This document shows, piece by piece, positions 6,155 through 12,232 of a stretch of 39,299 bases of DNA. The translations under genes were made by a program, and so were the position numbers. The DNA lies in NCBI GenBank assembly GCA_017524145.1, contig JAFWUI010000037.1, forward strand, positions 1 through 39,299. Reading direction: 5' to 3'. Every line of letters starts with the position of its first letter. Position 1 is the first letter of the stretch. A model generated the notes under the pieces. It worked only from the letters and a program-made list of their open reading frames with translations, searched no databases and had not been told where the DNA came from. The DNA is from Oxalobacter sp. (lineage in GTDB: Bacteria; Pseudomonadota; Gammaproteobacteria; Burkholderiales; Burkholderiaceae_D).

Positions 6155-6185
6155 AAGACAGGAATTGTTGGAACTTTCGGAGATT

Positions 6186-6290
6186 CTAGTGACAGATATA
6201 ACAGTCATCTTCCCTGGGCTCACTTTCAATGAATGAAACCAGTGCCTGAAACACCAGAAACAAGCACAATCCGACAATCTTTTCTGCCAT
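6186..6290 (-). CDS. 34-residue predicted membrane peptide
   Basis: An ATG at 6290 preceded by AGCAGGA at good spacing encodes MAEKIVGLCLFLVFQALVSF followed by a polar tail with two Cys (DDCYICH) and a TAG stop. One hydrophobic stretch of about 16-18 residues could span the membrane, with an acidic, Cys-containing tail on the other side. It lies downstream of the AlpA-like gene and is followed at once by a terminator. It overlaps the open upstream part of the low-complexity frame, which I regard as non-coding there. The function is unknown. Lysis-like, toxin-like and membrane-anchor roles are all possible. Confidence 0.5.
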   Translation of the reverse strand: MAEKIVGLCLFLVFQALVSFIESEPREDDCYICH

Positions 6291-6352
6291 GATGATTCCT
6301 GCTGGTACCTGTCAAACAAAATCCCCTGTATCGGTATTTATAATGCGTACAT

Positions 6353-6553
6353 TCACCTTGTATGATGCCCATGCCTAGACTTCAGCACCTGTCTGTCCAT
6401 CCAATCCTGAATGTCATCTGAACGCCATGCGACAACCCGTTTACCCAACTTTGCAGGCATGGGCAGGAACCCGTCCTTACACCATCGGTAAATAGTTGTG
6501 CGGTGCACTTTCAGAATCTTTTCCATGTCAGGAATCCTGAGAAACTTCGCCAT
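6353..6553 (-). CDS. AlpA-family helix-turn-helix regulator
   Basis: The 66-residue protein (MAKFLRIPDMEKIL...) has a MerR-like winged-helix pattern: RIPDMEKILKVHRTTIYRWC, then a wing with FPMPAKLG-type spacing and RVVAWRSDDIQDWM. This matches the AlpA regulators of P4-like elements, which activate excision or integrase genes and act as excisionases. The frame is open to 6589, but the Met at 6553 starts the conserved part. The ribosome binding site is weak for both. It is the second AlpA-like gene in the element; the other is at 8253-8543. Confidence 0.85.
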   Translation of the reverse strand: MAKFLRIPDMEKILKVHRTTIYRWCKDGFLPMPAKLGKRVVAWRSDDIQDWMDRQVLKSRHGHHTR

Positions 6554-6809
6554 AGATGAACCCACATTAAATTGAACATATACAGGCATGAATGCTTGCC
6601 ATAGTATTTATGTCAATTCAAGCCTCATCATCCAGACCATCATTGCAGAAGCATCCAGAATGTTCCATCCCATGAAGATGCCCATAGTCTGGCTAATGCG
6701 CACCAATCTTTTGATTAGATGGACGATGCTCCAATACATATGGATACGTACAGATGCGCATGATGCAGATACGGATAACAGATATCCCAGAACCACCCTA
6801 AATTTGGCT

Positions 6810-6836
6810 CAGAACGCCCTGTGTGGCGTTTTCTTG
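6810..6836 (+). terminator. Rho-independent terminator (plus strand)
   Basis: GAACGCC-ctgtgt-GGCGTT is followed by TTCTTGTTTT. No plus-strand gene is recognised upstream, so it may end a small RNA or protect the region from outside transcription. Confidence 0.65.
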
Positions 6837-7080
6837 TTTTACCTGACAATCCATAGCCAACAGTGATGGACAGCCTGCTGTAACGCCTAAAAGGCCTTTT
6901 GAGGCTATGTGGTACTGTTCACCAACATGAATTGAAATATTGAAATGATGATGGTGAATGACTGATGGAACCACTGATCCGGATAGTCCTGCCAATACCA
7001 TCAGGCTCATTACCAATACCATCAGTACTTGCCATGAGTAGTAATACCTGATTGGTCAACTGCCATCATAACCAGCTAAT

Positions 7081-7104
7081 CAGCCCTTTGTTTGGGCTTT
7101 TTGC
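7081..7104 (+). terminator. Rho-independent terminator (plus strand)
   Basis: CAGCCC-tttgttt-GGGCT is followed by TTTTGCC. As with the one at 6810-6836, no plus-strand coding gene is visible before it, which leaves room for an untranslated plus-strand RNA between 6840 and 7100. Confidence 0.6.
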
Positions 7105-7245
7105 CTTCATCATGGGTAATGACACAGTAACCGGAAAAGCCTGATATAGAGGCTGTAAAGCTGTCTATGAGGCTGTTTATCACTGTTGGATGATTATGGG
7201 AATTTACATTGACTGTCATCCATATCAGGACAACATTCCATGGTT

Positions 7246-7289
7246 ACATTGGAAACACATTGGAACCACATTCGAATCACATTCCCATC
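7246..7289. repeat. Four tandem 11-bp iterons
   Basis: ACATTGGAAAC, ACATTGGAACC, ACATTCGAATC and ACATTCCCATC follow each other without gaps, one per DNA helical turn. Loose ACATT copies lie at about 7206 and 7233. Between about 7345 and 7402 the reverse motif AATGT occurs six times, giving an inverted layout. Iterons of this kind mark initiator-binding sites of replicons. Confidence 0.7.
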
Positions 7290-7576
7290 TAATCATTGAA
7301 CCATTGATGATGCCATGATGATGGAATTGTTCAGGGTAATGATGGTGCAATGTGGATGAATGTTGAATGTAATGTTGTCAATGTAATGTCTGGATTACAG
7401 TCACCCATGCAAATCATCATAATTGCCAAGTAACCATAATCCGTACCCGTATTTTGGTTACACTAATCCTATCAAGCCCTGAAATCCATTTTTTGGACAT
7501 GGCTTCGCCATATAGGGAACCATTGCAGATTCCCCCCAAAGCTGGTTTCCCAGCATAATGGAATATCCTTTTGGAT

Positions 7577-7619
7577 GATGCAGACGGCAATGGCATACAC
7601 TGCCATCACTGCCTGCATC
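7577..7619. repeat. Interrupted hairpin downstream of the Rep gene
   Basis: GATGCAG (7577) and ATGGCA (7590) pair with TGCCAT (7601) and CTGCATC (7613), leaving a 5-base loop and an internal bubble of 6 bases on each side. No T-run follows on the minus strand, so it is a poor terminator. Being 22 bases past the rep stop codon, it could be the nicking or single-strand origin hairpin. Confidence 0.45.
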
Positions 7620-7641
7620 ATGTATTTATGAGTTATGTTGT

Positions 7642-8256
7642 TTATGCGTGATATGGCGTGGTTTCCATGTTATCCACGTCAATATCATTGTTGCCATCAT
7701 CAAAGTTGATGGACCGCATCAGGTACTCGACACACCGCTCAGGTGTGCCTGTCACCGGTCTGACATCATGCTGACCATAATCATCATGACGCATACCCTG
7801 AATCTGCCTGTTGGTTTTTGCTTGATTGGAAACAAAATCACAGAATTCCTGGATATGTTCAGGCGTATCGATCATTTCATCTGGAATTTGCAGGAACATG
7901 TGGGAATGGACATGTCCTGATTGCCCGTTGTGTTGCTGTCTCACTGGCAGACAAGCCAGCCTGATATCCTTTTCCTGATAATCCTTGCCAAAAAATTGGC
8001 GATGGACAATGTCCAGTAACTTGCGATGAGCCCTTGAAATTGTTTTCTCGGCAACCATCGGCTGACCTTTGGAATTTTCTTTCTGATGGTAAGTGAATGA
8101 ACATAGGCAATATCTTGCATCATTGTCTTTTTCCAGCATTTCAAAGTACATCTGTCTGATTGCATTTTTGGCATCTTCCCTCATCTTCTTTTGGATTGAT
8201 GCACGTTTGTCATCATCTTCAATACGCCTAATCGTATAGTGTTTCTTGGATTTCAT
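7642..8256 (-). CDS. HUH-type replication initiator (inovirus Gp2-like Rep)
   Basis: This 204-residue protein shows the three rolling-circle Rep motifs in order: motif I near 51-58 (CSFTYHQ), the metal-binding HUH motif II at 115-122 (HVHSHMFL, H115 and H117), and motif III with the probable catalytic Tyr178 in EYLMRS, a YxxK/R form. Such proteins nick one strand at an origin and stay joined to the 5' end through the Tyr. The size and the segment after the HUH motif fit the small Gp2-like Reps seen in integrated elements and filamentous phages. The start overlaps the stop of the AlpA-like gene (ATGA) with GGAGAT at good spacing, so the two are coupled. Putative iterons and a hairpin lie just downstream. 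Confidence 0.8.
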   Translation of the reverse strand: MKSKKHYTIRRIEDDDKRASIQKKMREDAKNAIRQMYFEMLEKDNDARYCLCSFTYHQKENSKGQPMVAEKTISRAHRKLLDIVHRQFFGKDYQEKDIRLACLPVRQQHNGQSGHVHSHMFLQIPDEMIDTPEHIQEFCDFVSNQAKTNRQIQGMRHDDYGQHDVRPVTGTPERCVEYLMRSINFDDGNNDIDVDNMETTPYHA

Positions 8257-8543
8257 GCCAAATCTCCTTTCATGGATTCAGCATGACAGTCACGTTGCGC
8301 AGTGCAATCAGCCATCCAAGCATCAATCTCAGATTTCCGCCAGCCAACGGCATAACCGCCCAATTTGACCCGTTTTGGAAAATTTCCTGCTTTCTCCATC
8401 TTGCGACGGGTTTCTTTACATAAACCAGAAATCAGCTTGACTTCTGGTTCCCTGAGAAAGTAATCCTGATTTGGTGGAAGATTGCCAGCAGAAACAGTAG
8501 CATGAGGTAAGGGATTGATGGTTTGTTTTTTTTTATTATTCAT
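8253..8543 (-). CDS. AlpA-family helix-turn-helix regulator (upstream of rep)
   Basis: The 96-residue protein has a polar leader of about 25 residues and then an AlpA-like domain: YFLREPEVKLISGLCKETRR, FPKRVKLGGYAVGWRKSEID and AWM. It probably controls the rep operon and possibly the integrase. AAAGGAAA lies 6-7 bases before the ATG. The codons after the start contain a run of nine A's, a possible slippage site. A 26-bp palindrome at 8652-8677 lies upstream, and a close relative of that palindrome lies upstream of the integrase, suggesting both are bound by the same regulator. The stop overlaps the Rep start. Confidence 0.85.
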   Translation of the reverse strand: MNNKKKQTINPLPHATVSAGNLPPNQDYFLREPEVKLISGLCKETRRKMEKAGNFPKRVKLGGYAVGWRKSEIDAWMADCTAQRDCHAESMKGDLA

Positions 8544-8651
8544 AAATTTTCCTTTTTGTAAGATTTAAAAATATGTCAAACAATGACCTTTGAGGACAAC
8601 TGCCTGACAGCTTGGAAACCATCTTGCCAGAAGGAAAACGTATTGTTATTT

Positions 8652-8677
8652 ATCTGAGCCTCATTTGAGGCTCAGAT
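8652..8677. promoter_or_regulatory. 26-bp perfect palindrome, shared operator candidate
   Basis: ATCTGAGCCTC, a 4-base centre ATTT, and GAGGCTCAGAT form a perfect 11-bp dyad 109 bp upstream of the AlpA-rep operon. The sequence at 11138-11163, upstream of the integrase, matches it except for the central pairs. The rest of 8544-8871 is AT-rich with a terminator at 8763-8795 and no gene. Confidence 0.6.
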
Positions 8678-8762
8678 AGAATCAGATACACATATTTTAT
8701 TAAATCAAATGATTATATTTTGTAGAATTTTATGGACGGGTGTTTAATAGCCTAAAAATATA

Positions 8763-8795
8763 AAAACCACAGAATCTTATGAATCCTGTGGTTTT
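8763..8795. terminator. Bidirectional terminator after the coiled-coil gene
   Basis: AAAACCACAG and CTGTGGTTTT form a 10-bp stem around 13 bases. On the minus strand the stem runs into TTTTTATATTTTT, so it should end the integrase-side transcript. The plus strand has only a short T-run. Confidence 0.75.
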
Positions 8796-8871
8796 CTGGC
8801 AGTTTGTGGTTTACTGCGTAGGGTTAGTCTGTTATACAGTTGAAAAGATTAAGATGGTATTCTTGGAAAAA

Positions 8872-9723
8872 TCACATCATTTTTATTTTATCGCCTGAAA
8901 CTACTTCTTCAAAGGCATCCCTTAAAATATTGCGGACAGTGTTTTCAGATAAACTGCCGTCGAGAGTTCTTGCCTCTTTAAGTTTATCCAAAGTATTTAC
9001 AATATTGGAGATTCCATCAAACTTTGGGATGGTTTTTCCTGTAGTATCATCAATGTGAACTGGAATGCGATATTTGTCTATCGCCATTCCAGCAACCAGT
9101 CTTCGGTATGATACAAGATTTCTCCCTGTTGGATTTTCTGAGAAACCTTTTAATGATTTTTGCAATTTTTGATTCTGTTGCTCAAGGTCAACAATTCTGG
9201 CTTTCAGCTTCTCAATCTCATTGGTGTTTTCAGAAGGCATTGTTTTGTTCAGATGTTTTTCGATAAAACTGTCCAATTCTTCTTTCTTGATTACAAACTG
9301 GTATTCTCCTGCTATGAAAGGTGGCATATCAAGATTAGTTTGAAAATCAGGGTCATTGGCAGGGTTTTTGAAATCATATAAGAAAATATAACTTATACCA
9401 TCTCGTTCCAGTTCCACATGCCCCTGAAGTAAGTCTGATAGATTGTGAGCTTTAACCCCCCCAGTTTTTTCTCGTTCTTCCTCAACAGCACTGATTTCGC
9501 TGGCATTCATAGCTAGGTCAAATACGCCAATGAGCCTTTCATTTTTTCGGTTTTTCTCGTTTCTGACCCATACCCCTTCAGGAAAATCAATAGAGAGTTT
9601 CAACTTACAGTCAAGGGCTAAATCATAAATATCAGTTTCAGTAGCTGTTATATCAAGGGTTGAAAGATATTTACAGGCTTCAGGAACAGTCAATATGCTT
9701 CTAAGTGATAAAAGATTTTTCAT
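8872..9723 (-). CDS. Hypothetical protein with coiled coil, downstream of the integrase
   Basis: This 283-residue soluble protein belongs to no family I can name. The N-terminal 170 residues are mixed alpha/beta with a segment on ligand-like strands (YIFLYDFKN). Residues about 172-195 form a coiled coil (EIEKLKARIVDLEQQNQKLQ), and the C-terminus (about 205-283) is helical, with a conserved-looking start (GRNLVSYRRLVAGMAIDKY) typical of small regulators carried next to integrases on genomic islands. AAGG lies 9 bases before the ATG. It is 98 bp after the integrase on the same strand and shares its terminator. Confidence 0.65.
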   Translation of the reverse strand: MKNLLSLRSILTVPEACKYLSTLDITATETDIYDLALDCKLKLSIDFPEGVWVRNEKNRKNERLIGVFDLAMNASEISAVEEEREKTGGVKAHNLSDLLQGHVELERDGISYIFLYDFKNPANDPDFQTNLDMPPFIAGEYQFVIKKEELDSFIEKHLNKTMPSENTNEIEKLKARIVDLEQQNQKLQKSLKGFSENPTGRNLVSYRRLVAGMAIDKYRIPVHIDDTTGKTIPKFDGISNIVNTLDKLKEARTLDGSLSENTVRNILRDAFEEVVSGDKIKMM

Positions 9724-9821
9724 AACAGCGTGCCTTTAGCTATTGTACCTGTTGGGAAATCCATGTAAGGCGGTTAGGCTGACCGCTTTTCACCCCGTCG
9801 GGCTATGCATGGCTTGTTCAG

Positions 9822-11063
9822 TTATGCAGCTTTGACTAGTCTCAGCATGTTCCTGTGGCGGATTGAGTCAATATAATCTGCCCAACCTTGCAGAAGTGCT
9901 TTGCGTTCTTTTCGAAATGGTGCACGATGATATGCGGCAAGAATTTTGTTTTTCTCTTTATGAGCCAGTTGACGCTCAATGACTTCACGCCGGTATCCCA
10001 ATTCGCCTAATGTGCTAGCCGCTAAAGCCCTGAAACCATGACCTGTCATGCGTCCATGATAGCCCATGCGTTTCAATGCCATCAGGATAGCACCATTACT
10101 CATATGACTGCGTGGATTTTTCCAGCTGGGGAAAAGATGTTCCCTGTGCCCAGACAGGGTTTTCAGTTCTGTCAGTAGAGCAATAGCCTGTTTCGGCAAG
10201 TCAATCAGATGGTCAACCTGAACGGGATTGATTTTTCTGCTTCCCATTTTCATCCGTTGCCAAGGGATAATCCAGACACCTTTTTCAAGGTCGATTTCTG
10301 ACCATTTTGCGCCAATCAATTCATTGGTACGCATGAATAGAAGCATCATCAGGTTGATGGCAATGCGTGTGCCCGCAAACATATTGATTTTATCCAGTTC
10401 TTTGAGAAATTCTGGCAATTCTTCCGATTGAATGGTGGAGTAATGCCCTTCTGTACGTCTGTTCAAGACACCATTCAGACAAGTGGCTGGATGATTTGGG
10501 GTTACTATTTCCCTCTGGGTAGCAAAATTGAAAATACGCACAATATCACGCTTGACCTTACCGGCGGTTGTTGCGGCACGTGCTTCAATCTTTTTCAGCA
10601 AGCCAATAATCTGACGTGGTTTTATTTCAGCAATCGGAATATTCCCCAAGGTAGGGAAGATGTCCTGTTCCATCCTGGAAAGTGTTCTGGTTGCCGTGAT
10701 GTCCTTCCATTCAGATAAGGTATTCTGATGCCAGTCACGGGCAACCTTTTCAAAGGTGTTTTCAGTTTTGGCTTTCTCAGCTTGTTCACGTTCCTCCCAG
10801 ACTTTCCGAGGGTCGAGACCTTGCGCTACCAATGTACGGACTTCTCTGCGTTTCTCACGGGCATATTCTAGCGATACATCAGGATATTTGCCGAAAGAAA
10901 GTTGTATGTATTTGCCATCTAGGCTGATTTTCATTCTCCATAACTTTGAGCCTTTGGTGGTTATGTACAGAAATAGCCCATCCCCATCGAACAGGGAATA
11001 GTTGTTAGCTTTGCTCTTTGCCTTGTTGACTTGGGTTGGTGTCAGAGGTTTTACAGTTTTCAT
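9822..11063 (-). CDS. P4-type tyrosine recombinase (integrase) of the element
   Basis: The 413-residue integrase has the N-terminal arm-binding domain of P4-like integrases (DUF4102-type; LFDGDGLFLYITTKGSKLWR near 24-43), a SAM-like core-binding domain (about 104-190) and the catalytic domain with Arg245 (MRTNEL), Lys272, His342 and Arg345 (GHGFRALA), His368 (LAHKEKN) and Tyr378 (AAYHRAP). It catalyses insertion and excision at the tRNA-His 3' end. Length is normal for the family and all catalytic residues are present, so it should be active. It is transcribed away from the tRNA, and a palindrome (11138-11163) and arm-like repeats lie in its 5' region. Confidence 0.96.
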   Translation of the reverse strand: MKTVKPLTPTQVNKAKSKANNYSLFDGDGLFLYITTKGSKLWRMKISLDGKYIQLSFGKYPDVSLEYAREKRREVRTLVAQGLDPRKVWEEREQAEKAKTENTFEKVARDWHQNTLSEWKDITATRTLSRMEQDIFPTLGNIPIAEIKPRQIIGLLKKIEARAATTAGKVKRDIVRIFNFATQREIVTPNHPATCLNGVLNRRTEGHYSTIQSEELPEFLKELDKINMFAGTRIAINLMMLLFMRTNELIGAKWSEIDLEKGVWIIPWQRMKMGSRKINPVQVDHLIDLPKQAIALLTELKTLSGHREHLFPSWKNPRSHMSNGAILMALKRMGYHGRMTGHGFRALAASTLGELGYRREVIERQLAHKEKNKILAAYHRAPFRKERKALLQGWADYIDSIRHRNMLRLVKAA

Positions 11064-11137
11064 TTTATTTTCCTTTAAAAAACGTGGTAGAAACTACACA
11101 GCCGTACTTTTATCAGGAATGCAAAGCGATGAAATTT

Positions 11138-11163
11138 ATCTGACCCTCAAATGAGCCTCAGAT
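11138..11163. promoter_or_regulatory. 26-bp imperfect palindrome upstream of the integrase
   Basis: ATCTGACCCTC, centre AAAT, GAGCCTCAGAT: the dyad matches that at 8652-8677 in spacing and outer bases, with two central pairs broken. It lies 75 bp before the integrase start, so a regulator controlling the AlpA-rep operon may also act on integrase or on recombination at this end. Confidence 0.55.
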
Positions 11164-11202
11164 TGATTTTTAAGAACAGTTTTTTTCGTACATCCGCAGG
11201 AT

Positions 11203-11219
11203 GTTCCCAAAACTGTTCC
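11203..11219. promoter_or_regulatory. Possible integrase arm-type site (right end)
   Basis: GTTCCCAAAACTGTTCC repeats the left-end site at 308-324 with one change. An inverted half copy (GAACAGTTTT) lies at about 11174-11183. Confidence 0.45.
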
Positions 11220-11242
11220 CATTTTTCGTGGGTTTGAATGGT

Positions 11243-11357
11243 CAAGTGTGTGACAGTATTTTGCCTAAAATACGTTAATTCATTGATTTTAAGCAAAAAA
11301 ATGGTCGCCCTTGGGCGACCATTGAGGATTTTCTGGGGTGGAAGATGGGGCTCGAAC
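11243..11357. repeat. Right attachment-site repeat of the integrative element
   Basis: This is the same-orientation partner of 140-252. It starts in AT-rich sequence, includes the tRNA-His terminator and runs into the 3' part of the intact tRNA gene. The element is therefore the roughly 11 kb between the two copies. Confidence 0.85.
11290..11324 (-). terminator. Terminator of the tRNA-His gene
   Basis: On the minus strand GGTCGCCC and GGGCGACC form a tight hairpin followed by ATTTTTTTGC, about 12 bases after the tRNA 3' end. It lies inside the att repeat and is duplicated at the left end. Confidence 0.85.
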
Positions 11358-11410
11358 CCACGACAACCGGAATCACAATCCGGGACTCTACCAACTGAGC
11401 TACTCCCACC
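11334..11410 (-). tRNA. tRNA-His (GTG anticodon)
   Basis: The minus strand reads as a complete tRNA. The acceptor stem GTGGGAG pairs with CTTCCAC, with the extra 5' G opposite C73 that is typical of tRNA-His. The D arm contains AGCTCAGTTGGTAGAG, the anticodon loop ATTGTGATT carries GTG, the T arm contains GGGTTCGAGCCC, and CCA is encoded. A strong promoter precedes it. The integrative element sits immediately downstream and leaves this gene intact. Confidence 0.97.
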
Positions 11411-11439
11411 ATAGATGAGTTAACATCATAGAACTAAAA

Positions 11440-11468
11440 ATTATACAAATATATCCCGGAATTGGCAA
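11440..11468 (-). promoter_or_regulatory. Sigma-70 promoter of tRNA-His
   Basis: On the minus strand TTGCCA (11468-11463) and TATAAT (11445-11440) are separated by exactly 17 bases, placing the transcription start about 20-25 bases before the mature tRNA 5' end. Confidence 0.8.
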
Positions 11469-11509
11469 GTAATTCTTTCCCTGTCAATAGGGTAAACGTT
11501 GGAAAGTTA

Positions 11510-12160
11510 TCAGAAGATAAAGCGGTTCTGTTCAGGCTGGATGAGCGGGGCAACATCGGTCTCAAACAGTCTTTGGCTTTTCAATGTGTTGCTTGGTGTT
11601 TTTTCAATCAGTTCAACTTGGCATAGGGCAGTTTCTTTGCGGAAGGCAAGCATCCGGCCGTTTTCTGCAAGGTGTTCATGGAACCGGTCAGGCAGGGAAA
11701 TGACGGCTCCGGAAAAAACAATGATGTCGAATGGATTGTCAAACTGGTCAAGGTCTGTCGCAAAACCGTCTGCACAGATGACACGGGCATTATGGATCCC
11801 CAACCGTTTCAAACGGACTTGGGTGGTATCTGCCGATTGCGGGTTGATTTCCAAGGTGATGACAAAACGGGCAAGCTGCGCCATCAATGCTGCAGAAAAA
11901 CCGGTACCTGTGCCGATTTCAAGGACGATATCTGTTTTTTTAGGGGCGGTTGCCTGTAAGACTTTCGCATCTGTCAATGGCGGGAACATCTGCTGGCCAT
12001 CTGCCAAGGGGATTGGCATGTCCGCATAGGCATAACCCTGATAGGGTTCAGGGACAAACATCTGTCGGTCAACAGCGGCAAACGCATCAAAAACCTGTGG
12101 GAGGTGGATGCCACCTGCCCGTAGCTGGTTTTCAATCATGTTGTGATAGGCGTCAAGCAT
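11510..12160 (-). CDS. pcm: Protein-L-isoaspartate O-methyltransferase family protein
   Basis: The 216-residue cytoplasmic enzyme has the PCMT fold: an N-terminal region with MIENQLRAGGI and VDRQMFVPE, and the SAM-binding motif I EIGTGTGFSAALMAQLA at about residues 81-97. Family members transfer a methyl group from SAM to isoaspartyl residues and start repair of aged proteins. In betaproteobacteria a divergent member often lies, as here, in front of a TolC-like outer-membrane gene, and its substrate is less certain. Here it is 72 bp downstream of the efflux gene on the same strand, so it may be the last gene of that operon. Confidence 0.85.
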   Translation of the reverse strand: MLDAYHNMIENQLRAGGIHLPQVFDAFAAVDRQMFVPEPYQGYAYADMPIPLADGQQMFPPLTDAKVLQATAPKKTDIVLEIGTGTGFSAALMAQLARFVITLEINPQSADTTQVRLKRLGIHNARVICADGFATDLDQFDNPFDIIVFSGAVISLPDRFHEHLAENGRMLAFRKETALCQVELIEKTPSNTLKSQRLFETDVAPLIQPEQNRFIF

Positions 12161-12232
12161 GGTTTCCTGCTGAAAATGACCTGAGGTTTATTCTAGCAAA
12201 CCGTCTTGATTCTGTGCATCTGCCGGAAAACG

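Larger units (their letters stand above)
6590..7641. other. 1-kb non-coding region, probable replication origin of the element
   Basis: No ORF here has a good start and plausible composition. The region holds two plus-strand terminators, a 12-bp AAAAGGCCTTTT palindrome near 6889-6900, direct repeats of CCAATACCATCAG near 6990-7030, four 11-bp iterons (7246-7289), a cluster of inverted AATGT motifs (about 7345-7402) and a large hairpin next to the Rep gene (7577-7619). It is rich in TGATG/CATCA words. Together with the adjacent HUH-type Rep this looks like an origin of replication. Confidence 0.55.

Noticed and set aside
6588-6866. Plus-strand ORF of 92 codons in the origin-like region
   Set aside because: There is no ribosome binding site, Met- and Trp-rich codons come from CATG/TGATG words, and the frame crosses the terminator at 6810-6836.
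6798-7022. Minus-strand ORF of 74 codons with a signal-peptide-like start
   Set aside because: The start lacks a ribosome binding site, the sequence is made of repeated TGATGG words, and it runs through a plus-strand terminator. It remains a weak possibility only.
7246-7289. CRISPR array
   Set aside because: The 11-bp units are directly adjacent with no spacers, and no cas genes are present. They are iteron-like.
253-11242. Complete prophage or conjugative element
   Set aside because: No capsid, portal, terminase, tail, relaxase-coupling or type IV secretion genes were found. Only integration, Rep, regulators and cargo are present.
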